Assembly: GCF_007570825.1 (NCBI RefSeq)
Contig: NZ_SUNB01000002.1
Location: 496,001 to 560,000 of the forward strand
Direction of reading: 5' to 3'
Length of the DNA: 64,000 nt
Source: Pleionea sediminis
GTDB taxonomy: Bacteria > Pseudomonadota > Gammaproteobacteria > Enterobacterales > Kangiellaceae
The first letter of the stretch is position 1; the number at the start of each line of letters is the position of its first letter. The position numbers were made by a program, and so were the translations under genes. This document shows positions 9,403 through 17,427 of this stretch, in pieces. The notes under the pieces were generated by a model. That model worked only from the letters and a program-made list of their open reading frames with translations, did no database searches and was not told the origin of the DNA.

Positions 9403-10260
9403 CTAAAGCTGGAAGAAGGTTAGTAAGGCCACAAAAACCATTAATAGAAGTAAACTGCGCTCTACCAATTGCCGCATTTGGGTTAATGCATTGTCTGAGT
9501 CGTCGCTAGCCAAAGCTTTACACGCAACATCCGAGATTAGATTATCGTCATCTTCTTGATAATCAAAGAGGGTTAATTTGGCTTTTAAGTCGCCAAATCC
9601 TGACGCAAAATGACCGGTCAATAGAAAAAGGAAGCAACTGACTCTTGCAGGAATCCAATCTGCAACAAAATACAATCTTGCCCAAACGTCTGTCTGAGTC
9701 GAGCTTTTTAAACTATCGTCTTCAGAATGCGATTTATTCGCTGGCTCTGTTTCGTCTTCTTTTTCAGAAAAGTCTTCTTCGTTGTAGCTCTGTAATTTAC
9801 CTTTGGAGTGACTCTCCATGACCGCTATCATTCGATAAGCAAGCGCTCCCACGGGACCTAAAATGACAAACCAGATAATTGCACCAAAATATGCTTTATG
9901 CACATATTTTACCAATTTTATCGGTAGCTCATTGGCGTCTTGACTCTCACCTTCTAACTGATGATAGAACGCATTTAAATTCACAGGCCCCAATGTCCAG
10001 GTCACCAAAATAAGCCCCAGTAACATCTCGAACAAGAAACCAACAAATCCCTCTTGCCCATTTAATAAAATTGAAGCGACAATCAACGGCAAAACTAAAA
10101 TAATTCCTGCAATAAGCCACTCAGAATGGGATTTGTTTGGATTAACATGTTCTTCCAACCAATCCGCAAAACGGGCAATCCATTGGTGATTTCTTATTTG
10201 AGACAAACGACTCCAAAATGTCTCAAGCAGCAAGGCGCCAACCAAAATTAGTAGCTTCAT
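9403..10260 (-). CDS. ampE: AmpE-like inner-membrane protein
   Basis: AmpE is an inner-membrane protein that is cotranscribed with ampD and was proposed as a signalling modulator; its biochemical role is not settled. The protein has 285 residues, close to the family norm. It starts with the conserved ILVGALLLETFWSRL segment and has several membrane helices plus a C-terminal one. A strongly acidic Ser/Glu/Asp stretch of about 35 residues in the middle (NEEDFSEKEDETEP) looks like a flexible loop. It follows ampD by 17 bases. Confidence 0.88.
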   Translation of the reverse strand: MKLLILVGALLLETFWSRLSQIRNHQWIARFADWLEEHVNPNKSHSEWLIAGIILVLPLIVASILLNGQEGFVGFLFEMLLGLILVTWTLGPVNLNAFYHQLEGESQDANELPIKLVKYVHKAYFGAIIWFVILGPVGALAYRMIAVMESHSKGKLQSYNEEDFSEKEDETEPANKSHSEDDSLKSSTQTDVWARLYFVADWIPARVSCFLFLLTGHFASGFGDLKAKLTLFDYQEDDDNLISDVACKALASDDSDNALTQMRQLVERSLLLLMVFVALLTFFQL

Positions 10261-10277
10261 TACCGGATCCTTAAATA

Positions 10278-10826
10278 TTAATTTTTTTGATCATGCTTCT
10301 CTGATAGCAGTTTATAAAAATAATCCCAGTCAAAAGAAGGGCCAGGATCAGTTTTACGATTTGGAGCAATATCACTATGACCTACGATTCTATCATTTGC
10401 AATATCAGGGTACTGTTGTTGAATTTTTAAAGTCAAACTGGTTAGGCTTTCGTATTGGGCATCAGTATAAGGAGTCGTATCCGTTCCCTCCAACTCAATT
10501 CCAATAGAGAAGTCATTACAGTTGTCCTGATTGTCCCAACTTGAAACTCCAGCATGCCACGCTCTGTTTGCAGTATCGACAAACTGTACAACTTGACCCG
10601 ATCTACGAATATAAAAATGACTGGAGACTTTCACATCTCGAATTTCATCGAAAAAAGGATGAGCCTTACTTGTCAATTTACCCTGAAAAAACTGTTCAAC
10701 ATAAGGCGTTCCAAACTCTCCCGGTGGTAAACTGATATTGTGTATTACAAGCAAATTGACCCTAACCCCGTCTGGACGTTGATTGAAATGGGGCGATGGG
10801 CATTGTTTTACAAAAGAATAGTTCAA
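10278..10826 (-). CDS. ampD: 1,6-anhydro-N-acetylmuramyl-L-alanine amidase
   Basis: AmpD is a cytoplasmic zinc amidase that cleaves anhydromuropeptides during peptidoglycan recycling and so keeps AmpR-type inducers low. The family hallmarks are present: CPSPHFNQRPDG, LLVIHNISLPPGEFG with the first zinc His, GIELEGTD with the catalytic Glu, and GHSDIAPNRKTDPGP with the second His and the Asp ligand. There is no in-frame ATG upstream. The best start is a TTG at 10826 with TGGAAG about eight bases before it. This makes the N-terminus a few residues shorter than in Pseudomonas or E. coli. Length is 182 residues. Confidence 0.93.
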   Translation of the reverse strand: MNYSFVKQCPSPHFNQRPDGVRVNLLVIHNISLPPGEFGTPYVEQFFQGKLTSKAHPFFDEIRDVKVSSHFYIRRSGQVVQFVDTANRAWHAGVSSWDNQDNCNDFSIGIELEGTDTTPYTDAQYESLTSLTLKIQQQYPDIANDRIVGHSDIAPNRKTDPGPSFDWDYFYKLLSEKHDQKN

Positions 10827-10900
10827 AAGACGCTTCCAGACTTTAATTACATGGGATTAATTAGACGTTTGTTAGGCTAAAAATGCAAGCTAGACGAAAA

Positions 10901-10940
10901 TAAAAACGAGCAGAGATATGAGAATCAATGCTCGTTTTTA
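10901..10940 (-). terminator. Terminator after the DUF1631 gene
   Basis: An 11-base inverted repeat, AAAAACGAGCA and TGCTCGTTTTT, is separated by a 16-base loop, with T-rich flanks in both directions. It sits 31 bases after the stop of the leftward DUF1631 gene and would isolate it from ampD. Confidence 0.7.
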
Positions 10941-10970
10941 ATAGAGTGTTTCGATGTCAATTACGATAAT

Positions 10971-13223
10971 TTAAGCGTCTTTCATAGTCCTCAAGTTTGT
11001 AATTACCGACTCTAAAGCTCGGTCAAACAATGCTGCATCATCGAGAATTTCAATAAACTTTTTCTTGATCCCTGCAGCAAGACGTTTTCTATTAAGCTCC
11101 GCGATTTTCATTCCAGTTCTATTAACAAAAATGTATTTATTAACTGATGCTATGAAAGCAGCCAATTTACAACGTTGTCTTTCTGATTCTTTATCCGCAA
11201 TCTCTACCCAAGAACCCGCTTGTAAACCATCCACCTCTTCAAAAACGTCATCGTCATCTGAAATGTCAGTATCCAAATACGCGAAAGGGTCCTCAGCAGG
11301 CTCTTTGTTTTCAGTAGGAAGAGCCAACTCCTCAAGCGTTTCTTCTGTTACCTGTTCGACAACAACTTCTTCCATACTTTCCGCTACTTCGGAATCTGCT
11401 CCAGTATTTCCAGACGCCTGCACAATTTTATCAGTATGCAATGGTAGGGAAAGAATTTTGCGGTGGCACTCTTCCAGTTCACCCAGTAATTGACTGGAAC
11501 GATAAGGATTAAATGAAATTTTCTCCATACCTAATCGCAGATTCTTGATTAAGCTCGTCATTATTTTCTTAAGCTTGTTTTTACTGTCTTCCGTTTTCTT
11601 TGGTTGAACACTCCAAACCAAGAACTCTGCAACTTTCAGAGCTTTTTGCCATCCTTCATCATTGTTCGCTTTCAAACTTTCTAAAAATAAAACATTGGTC
11701 CAAGCTTCTTTCAGAATGCATTTAACTGGCTCAGCAATCATTCGACCATGACACATACGCGCAATTTCACCATTCACTCGTTGCTTTGCATTCTCCGATC
11801 GGGCTCTTCCCTCTTCGGCTTCTTTCATGCGTCGCTCAAGAATAGAAGAACGCTTCAGATCGGTTTGCTTGAAATTTTCAAAGTCTTCAAGTAACTCTTC
11901 AAATAAGTGAACATCATCTTTAAAATCATTCGTGATTTTTTCAACAATATGGGTCACTTTATTTAACAAAGGATCTAAACTAGGGTCACCTGATGGTGTC
12001 CAGCCAATCGCGGCGTGCGAAAGCTCATTCAATAACTGTCGTGCAGGATGATTCTTGTCACTAAAAAATGCGCGATCCAACATGCCCACTTTTAGCATCG
12101 GGATTTGTAGTCTCGCTAATAGTGCTTTAATGTCATTGTGTAAGTTGCGTTCATCTAATATGAAATCGAACAACATTGTAACAATATCAATGACATCATC
12201 ATTAACATTGCCTATCGTACCACCATTGATTTGACCGTTAGTTGCAGGCAAAAAGCTGCCTAAAATCTGCTTAACCTGCTCCGGTGTGTTTAAATCTTGA
12301 GGTGAATACCCTTGATCTTGTTGCAGGTCAGTTAACGCAGATAGAACTTGGTCTGTTTCAACAACTTCCTGACCTTCCGGATATGCAACTTTTTTCTGCC
12401 CTAATAAATCTCTGAGGGTATTGAAAACCTCCTCGCGAACTTCATCGCGCATCCGATCTCTATCGCCCTCTGATGAATTTTCAGAATATTTATCGTTTTC
12501 TTCTTTTTGGCGTTCAGCTCTCCGAGGTTTGCGCTTGTGTAAGTCAGGTAACACACCTTTTTCAGCTAATTCCTCGTTGAGCTCTGTATAAACATCCTCT
12601 AACTCGTCGATAACACACCGTTCAAATAACTTAAAGACAACAAGACGAGATTGCATATCAAGCTCAAGACTATTCGAACTAACGCGAAAAGCTTCCGCAA
12701 CAACTCGAGGGTCTAGAGGATTATTCTCTTCACCGATCACCTTGTTAGAACAAAGTGAATCTAGACGAGCACATAAATAAGACAAAGCCTGTTTATTTGA
12801 GGAACGGCCTTTATTAACCATTGCATCAACAGCCAAATCTTCTTCAAGGTCTTCTTCTTGAACTATCGAAAGGTTATCAAAATCTAACGCCTCAACATTA
12901 TCAATATGCTCTCCGTGCCGTTCGGTTATGCCAAGTTCTTTGTTAAATTGGAACTCTAGTTCTCTCTTGAAAATATTAACTAAGCCTTTTCGTTTAATTC
13001 TAACCTGTCGCATCGAATTAAAAAACACGACTTCACTTGACTTATCAGCCATGTCGAATAGCTTATCATCTGCTGAATTAAGCATTGAATTCAATTTAGC
13101 GACCAACTCCTCCGTCGCCAAATCTCTAATACTAAGCACTAGGGTCGGCGCTGGCTGTTTATTATTGTCGAACATACCGGCCGAATCTCTATTAAAGTGC
13201 ACCACTTGGGGTTTCTCATTCAC
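10971..13223 (-). CDS. DUF1631 family protein of unknown function
   Basis: The protein is large and soluble-looking. No membrane segment or signal peptide is seen. It is rich in charged residues, with a KRKPRRAERQKEEND region around a third of the way in, long helical stretches, and a very acidic segment before the C-terminus (ELALPTENKEPAEDPFAYLDTDISDD, shown in part: DTDISDDDDVFEEVDG). The family is known by sequence in gammaproteobacteria without assigned function; older databases mis-call it thymidine phosphorylase. The frame is open to 13304. GTG 13223 is chosen because AAAAAGG lies nine bases upstream and the protein then begins MNEKPQVVHFNRDS. ATG 13250 and TTG 13232 are alternatives. 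Length would be 750 residues. Confidence 0.75.
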   Translation of the reverse strand: MNEKPQVVHFNRDSAGMFDNNKQPAPTLVLSIRDLATEELVAKLNSMLNSADDKLFDMADKSSEVVFFNSMRQVRIKRKGLVNIFKRELEFQFNKELGITERHGEHIDNVEALDFDNLSIVQEEDLEEDLAVDAMVNKGRSSNKQALSYLCARLDSLCSNKVIGEENNPLDPRVVAEAFRVSSNSLELDMQSRLVVFKLFERCVIDELEDVYTELNEELAEKGVLPDLHKRKPRRAERQKEENDKYSENSSEGDRDRMRDEVREEVFNTLRDLLGQKKVAYPEGQEVVETDQVLSALTDLQQDQGYSPQDLNTPEQVKQILGSFLPATNGQINGGTIGNVNDDVIDIVTMLFDFILDERNLHNDIKALLARLQIPMLKVGMLDRAFFSDKNHPARQLLNELSHAAIGWTPSGDPSLDPLLNKVTHIVEKITNDFKDDVHLFEELLEDFENFKQTDLKRSSILERRMKEAEEGRARSENAKQRVNGEIARMCHGRMIAEPVKCILKEAWTNVLFLESLKANNDEGWQKALKVAEFLVWSVQPKKTEDSKNKLKKIMTSLIKNLRLGMEKISFNPYRSSQLLGELEECHRKILSLPLHTDKIVQASGNTGADSEVAESMEEVVVEQVTEETLEELALPTENKEPAEDPFAYLDTDISDDDDVFEEVDGLQAGSWVEIADKESERQRCKLAAFIASVNKYIFVNRTGMKIAELNRKRLAAGIKKKFIEILDDAALFDRALESVITNLRTMKDA

Positions 13224-13675
13224 AGTAGGCAACCTTTTTAACCTCATCATTAAATATATGTCTAAAATCAGCGTCTTTCCAGCAACAACAACCTCTAAGG
13301 CCATACTGTCACGCGGAATCCTTGAGAAATTTAATTCAGGTTCACCGATACGTATCCTACAAAAATCGCCTCACATCTCAGAGTAGTGTCAAACCAGACA
13401 CTTGGCGATCCAGCACGCTTTTTGACAATGTCACTTAAAAGTAGACTACCCAGGGTGATTAATTTGTGACCAATCTCACGAATTCTCAGGCAACATTCCA
13501 AAAAATTAAGAATTTGAGGAGAAAGTATCTTTTTATCTTTTAATTGAGATTTTCATCAATAATTTCAACGCATTATAGCGTTCATTTTTAGAATCAAATC
13601 TGTTTAAAACTTAGTGCTGGAATCAATATGTTACTCCTTTTAAAATACCCGCCTGGTTTTTTGTGGTATTCATTA
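13224..13675. promoter_or_regulatory. Divergent intergenic region between DUF1631 and nadC
   Basis: These roughly 450 bases hold no credible gene. At 13385-13402 there is a perfect inverted repeat AGTGTC-AAACCA-GACACT, an arrangement typical of a dimeric repressor site. A related GACAATGTC lies about 30 bases further right. AT-rich sequence at 13500-13600 could hold the nadC promoter. The true start of DUF1631 also falls at the left edge of this region. Confidence 0.4.
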
Positions 13676-14539
13676 ATGAAATATTTATCCGATTTTGAGC
13701 AATATATCTCCCATTCTGTGTCTAACGCGCTCCAGGAAGATTTGGGCGGTTCCCCAGGTATCGATTTAACAGCGCAACTAATTCCCGAATCGCAAATGGC
13801 AGTTGGAGAGCTCATTTCTAGAGAGAAAGCCATCATCTGCGGCTGCCAGTGGGTCGAAGAAACGTTTAACCAACTCGACACATCGCTCTCTCTCGAATGG
13901 CTTGTTTCAGAAGGCGAAGTTGTCGAGGCAAATCAGAAAATACTGATCATCAAGGGCGCTGCAAGGAGCATTCTTACTGGTGAAAGAACGGCGATGAACT
14001 TCCTACAAACTTTATCGGGCACAGCAACTACCACAAGAAACTATGTAGAACAGCTGAAAGGAACTCAATGTAAATTACTTGATACTCGAAAAACGATTCC
14101 CGGACTTAGAGCGGCTCAAAAATACGCAGTAACGATTGGTGGTGGTGAAAATCATCGAGTTGGTCTTTTCGACGCCTACTTAATTAAAGAAAATCATATT
14201 GCGACTGCTGGAGGTATTAGCAAAGCAGTACAACTCGCCAGAAAACTGAATTCAAATGTAAAACTGGAAGTTGAAGTTGAAAACCTCGATGAGTTAAAAG
14301 AAGCCATCAGTGCTAAAGCAGATGTTATTATGCTCGATAACTTTACAAAGCAAATGATGAAAGAAGCTGTTGCTATTAAACAAGAAACAAAAACACAAAC
14401 GAAATTTGAATCATCAGGCGACATAACACTTGAAAATATAAAAGACTATGCTAGCACTGGCATCGATTACATTTCCGTTGGCGCACTAACAAAACATTTA
14501 CGTGCCATTGATCTCAGCCTAAGAGTAAAAACAGTTTAG
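13676..14539 (+). CDS. nadC: Nicotinate-nucleotide pyrophosphorylase (carboxylating)
   Basis: NadC converts quinolinate and PRPP to nicotinate mononucleotide, CO2 and pyrophosphate in de novo NAD synthesis. Clear family motifs are ALQEDLGG, LTGERTAMNFLQTLSG, LLDTRKTIPGLR, GGGENHRVGLFDAYLIKENHI and the C-terminal ISVGALTKH. The frame is open from an ATG at 13628 with a modest TGGA site. ATG 13676 gives 287 residues with an N-terminus matching the family (17 residues before ALQEDLGG), so it is listed. Both starts remain possible. It is followed by hairpins and then the pilin locus. Confidence 0.95.
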   Translation: MKYLSDFEQYISHSVSNALQEDLGGSPGIDLTAQLIPESQMAVGELISREKAIICGCQWVEETFNQLDTSLSLEWLVSEGEVVEANQKILIIKGAARSILTGERTAMNFLQTLSGTATTTRNYVEQLKGTQCKLLDTRKTIPGLRAAQKYAVTIGGGENHRVGLFDAYLIKENHIATAGGISKAVQLARKLNSNVKLEVEVENLDELKEAISAKADVIMLDNFTKQMMKEAVAIKQETKTQTKFESSGDITLENIKDYASTGIDYISVGALTKHLRAIDLSLRVKTV

Positions 14540-14543
14540 CAGA

Positions 14544-14584
14544 GTGACAAAAAGCGTCACTTTTTACCTGACACTTTTTGTCAC
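14544..14584 (+). terminator. nadC terminator with two alternative hairpins
   Basis: A short hairpin GTGAC-(7)-GTCAC followed by five T sits five bases after the nadC stop. The same 5' arm extended, GTGACAAAAAG, also pairs perfectly with CTTTTTGTCAC at 14574-14584, giving an 11-base stem over a 19-base loop. The two structures are mutually exclusive. The simplest reading is termination of nadC before the pilin promoter. Confidence 0.6.
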
Positions 14585-14668
14585 ACTTAAAAATGTTTAA
14601 GTAATAAAATTACTTTACAACAAAATTTTAACCTATAAAAACAAATAGATATAAACTCAACTCCTTTT

Positions 14669-14684
14669 TGGCATGGTAATTGTT
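14669..14684 (+). promoter_or_regulatory. Sigma-54-type promoter of pilA
   Basis: TGGCATGGTAATTGTT matches the -24/-12 consensus TGGCACG-N4-TTGCW, with the invariant GG and the -12 G at the right spacing; the two changes are C to T. It lies about 50 bases before the pilin start. Sigma-54 and PilR control of the major pilin is well established in Pseudomonas, so this placement makes sense. rpoN and pilSR are outside the window. Confidence 0.8.
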
Positions 14685-14735
14685 TAGAAAAGTTTTGATT
14701 GTTTAACTACTCTTAAATCAATGGAGAACATTCTA

Positions 14736-15149
14736 ATGCAAAAATCGAACGCAGGTTTCACACTTATCGAACTAATGATTGTTGTAGCAATCATTGGTAT
14801 TTTGGCAGCTATCGCAATCCCTCAATATCAGGATTACGTAGCTAGAACTCAAATCACGCGTGTTTTCGGTGAAATTTCAGCAATAAAAAGTGGTGTTGAA
14901 ACAGAACTCAATAACGGCAACACTGGATTCACTCTCGCTGACGTTGGTTATGTTGATTCAAATATTTCAAGCGTTGTTGCAGCTTTTGCAGCGGATGGCT
15001 CAGGAACTCTGACAGCTACTCTTGACGGAAATGCCGCTACAGCCGTTTCAGGCGATGTTGTTACAATCACACGAGATGCAGGTGGAACTTGGACCTGTAC
15101 ATCTACTACAGAAGCCAAGTACTTACCTGCAGGTTGTGAAGCTCCTTAG
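14736..15149 (+). CDS. pilA: Type IVa major pilin (first copy)
   Basis: This prepilin has 137 residues and a short seven-residue leader, MQKSNAG, cleaved before the N-methylated Phe; Glu5 of the mature chain is present in FTLIELM. The conserved hydrophobic helix runs to [14 protein letters not shown]. Two cysteines near the end (WTCTS...AGCEAP) would form the usual C-terminal disulfide loop. ATG 14736 is chosen over 14721 because GGAG precedes it by about nine bases and the leader then fits. The sigma-54-type promoter upstream and a strong terminator downstream suggest it is the main, highly expressed subunit. Confidence 0.95.
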   Translation: MQKSNAGFTLIELMIVVAIIGILAAIAIPQYQDYVARTQITRVFGEISAIKSGVETELNNGNTGFTLADVGYVDSNISSVVAAFAADGSGTLTATLDGNAATAVSGDVVTITRDAGGTWTCTSTTEAKYLPAGCEAP

Positions 15150-15159
15150 TAATGAGGTT

Positions 15160-15189
15160 AGTGCTTGCTGATATTCAGCAAGCACTTTT
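15160..15189 (+). terminator. Intrinsic terminator between the two pilin genes
   Basis: A perfect 12-base stem, AGTGCTTGCTGA with TCAGCAAGCACT, has a three-base loop and is followed by a T-run. It starts ten bases after the first pilin stop and ends before the ribosome site of the second. It would end most pilA transcripts and let a fraction read through. Confidence 0.9.
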
Positions 15190-15214
15190 CATATCTGTCA
15201 ATCAGGAGACTTCC

Positions 15215-15628
15215 ATGAATACAAGTCAAGTTAAAGGTTTCACTCTGATTGAACTCATGATGGTGGTAGCGATAATAGGTATTCTCTCCGCTATTGCGAT
15301 ACCACAATACCAAGATTACGTAGCAAGAACTCAGAGCACTAGAGCATATTCAGAGTTACAAGCGTTAACGCATTCTATTGATGAAAGACTCTATCGCGGA
15401 CTGCTTACGACAACGATAGATCAGACTACTTACGCTAATTCAAATCTTATTATAACGCCCCCTACTTTAGCGGTGAACATTGATGGTACGGCAACAGTAA
15501 CAGCCACTTTAGACGGTTTAGCCAGTACAGCTATACTCAATGAAACGATAACACTATCTCGCGCTACGAATGGAGAATGGACTTGCTCCACCACCATGGC
15601 ACCCAAATTTAGACCATCCGATTGTTAA
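15215..15628 (+). CDS. Type IVa pilin, second tandem copy
   Basis: This is a second prepilin of 137 residues with leader MNTSQVKG ending before FTLIELM. Its N-terminal helix and the following [10 protein letters not shown] are almost identical to the first pilin, while the C-terminal half has diverged. It keeps two C-terminal cysteines (WTCST...PSDC). ATG 15215 has AGGAG about seven bases upstream. The longer frame from 15152 would bury the leader and is rejected. It lies behind a strong terminator and has no clear promoter of its own, so lower expression is likely. It may be a minor or alternative pilin. Confidence 0.9.
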   Translation: MNTSQVKGFTLIELMMVVAIIGILSAIAIPQYQDYVARTQSTRAYSELQALTHSIDERLYRGLLTTTIDQTTYANSNLIITPPTLAVNIDGTATVTATLDGLASTAILNETITLSRATNGEWTCSTTMAPKFRPSDC

Positions 15629-15721
15629 ACTTTTAGCAATTATCACATTTCAATAAGGAAGTTTTCTCAATTTAATGCTATAACTTACGGAAATCATTAG
15701 TTTTTTAAGTGATACAGAAAT

Positions 15722-17422
15722 ATGCAATCTGGTGTTGTCAGTGGATTAACTAGAAGATTAGTTAGTGAAGGCTTACTTTCAGAAGAGGACGCTGCAGAAG
15801 CGACTACAACTGCTGCCAAAAATGGCATGGCGGTGGTGAAGTACATTGTCGATAATAAATTAGTAGAACCATTGCAGCTCGCAAACATTGCCTCTTTTGA
15901 GTTTGGCGTACCTCTTTTCGATCTCGACAGTATTGATTACGAACTTATTCCAAAAAATATTGTAGAAGAAAAGCTCATTACAAAACATCATGCATTGCCT
16001 TTGTTTAAACGAGGCAAAAGACTGTTTGTTGCCGTTTCTGACCCGACAAACCTTATTGCATTAGACGAATTCCAATTTCATAGTAAATTAACAGTTGATG
16101 CCGTACTCGTTGAAGATAACAAGCTCTCAAAGTTCATAGATAAAGTTCTCGATGAACAAGAAAGCCAGAACTTAGCTGAATTTGATGATGCTGACCTCGA
16201 TAATTTAGATGTCGACAGTGGAGACCAACAACAAACAGATGATGACAAAGTTGATTCAGACGACGCTCCAATCGTCCGATTTGTAAACAAAATATTGCTT
16301 GACGCGATAAAAAAAGGTGCTTCTGATTTACATTTTGAACCTTACGAGAAAAATTATCGTGTTCGTTTTCGGATAGACGGTATCTTACATGAAGTGTCTA
16401 GCCCCCCAGTCAACTTATCAACTCGCATTTCAGCTCGTTTAAAAGTTATGTCACGTCTCGATATTTCTGAGAGAAGAGTTCCGCAAGATGGACGAATAAA
16501 ACTAAAATTATCGAAGAATAAAGCTATCGATTTTCGTGTTAGCACCCTGCCCACATTATTCGGTGAAAAGATCGTAATGCGTATTCTTGACCCCTCCAGT
16601 GCCATGCTCGGTATTGAGGTTTTAGGCTATGAAAAAGATCAAAGAGAGCTTTTTGAAAATGCTCTTTTTAAACCACAAGGCATGGTTCTAGTAACGGGAC
16701 CAACTGGCTCAGGTAAAACAGTTTCTCTTTATACTGGTGTGAACATGCTCAATAAGCCGGAAAGAAACATATCAACCGCTGAAGATCCAGTGGAAATTAA
16801 TCTATCTGGCGTTAATCAAGTTAATGTTAATCCGAAAGCAGGTTTAGACTTTGCTTCAGCACTCAGAGCATTTCTACGTCAAGATCCAGACGTCATTCTT
16901 GTCGGTGAGATTCGAGACCTTGAAACAGCGGAGATCGCAATTAAAGCTGCGCAAACTGGCCATATGGTGCTCTCAACCCTTCACACTAATAGCGCCCCAG
17001 AAACATTGACTCGTTTAGTCAATATGGGAGTTGCTCCATTCAATATTGCAACCAGTGTTAATTTAGTTATTGCACAAAGACTCGCTAGACGTCTTTGCGA
17101 CCATTGCAAAACAACGATGGAAATACCCCACGATGTTTTAAAAGAAGCTGGTTTTCCCGAGGAGCAAATAGGAACATTTGAAATTTTTGAACCAGTCGGT
17201 TGTGATAGTTGCACACGCGGGTATAAAGGTCGAGTGGGTATTTATCAAGTTATGCCTGTCTCAGAGACAATGGGAAGAATTATAATGGAAGGAGGCAATG
17301 CGATAGATATTGCCGATCAAGCCCAAAAAGAAGGTATAAAAGATTTACATCAATCAGGATTGCAAAAGGTTGTCCAGGGAGTCACCTCTCTGGAAGAAAT
17401 TAATCGAGTAACGCAGGATTAA
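15722..17422 (+). CDS. pilB: Type IV pilus assembly ATPase
   Basis: PilB is the cytoplasmic hexameric ATPase that powers pilus extension. The protein has 566 residues, the family norm. An N-terminal MshEN/GSPII_E domain is followed by the ATPase core. Walker A (GPTGSGKT) is near residue 327, the Asp box is at ISTAEDPVE, Walker B is RQDPDVILVGEIRD and the His box is TGHMVLSTLHTN. A zinc-binding tetracysteine is seen in CDHC...CDSC. An acidic stretch of about 30 residues links the two halves. It is followed by pilC after five bases. Confidence 0.96.
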   Translation: MQSGVVSGLTRRLVSEGLLSEEDAAEATTTAAKNGMAVVKYIVDNKLVEPLQLANIASFEFGVPLFDLDSIDYELIPKNIVEEKLITKHHALPLFKRGKRLFVAVSDPTNLIALDEFQFHSKLTVDAVLVEDNKLSKFIDKVLDEQESQNLAEFDDADLDNLDVDSGDQQQTDDDKVDSDDAPIVRFVNKILLDAIKKGASDLHFEPYEKNYRVRFRIDGILHEVSSPPVNLSTRISARLKVMSRLDISERRVPQDGRIKLKLSKNKAIDFRVSTLPTLFGEKIVMRILDPSSAMLGIEVLGYEKDQRELFENALFKPQGMVLVTGPTGSGKTVSLYTGVNMLNKPERNISTAEDPVEINLSGVNQVNVNPKAGLDFASALRAFLRQDPDVILVGEIRDLETAEIAIKAAQTGHMVLSTLHTNSAPETLTRLVNMGVAPFNIATSVNLVIAQRLARRLCDHCKTTMEIPHDVLKEAGFPEEQIGTFEIFEPVGCDSCTRGYKGRVGIYQVMPVSETMGRIIMEGGNAIDIADQAQKEGIKDLHQSGLQKVVQGVTSLEEINRVTQD

Positions 17423-17427
17423 TAATT

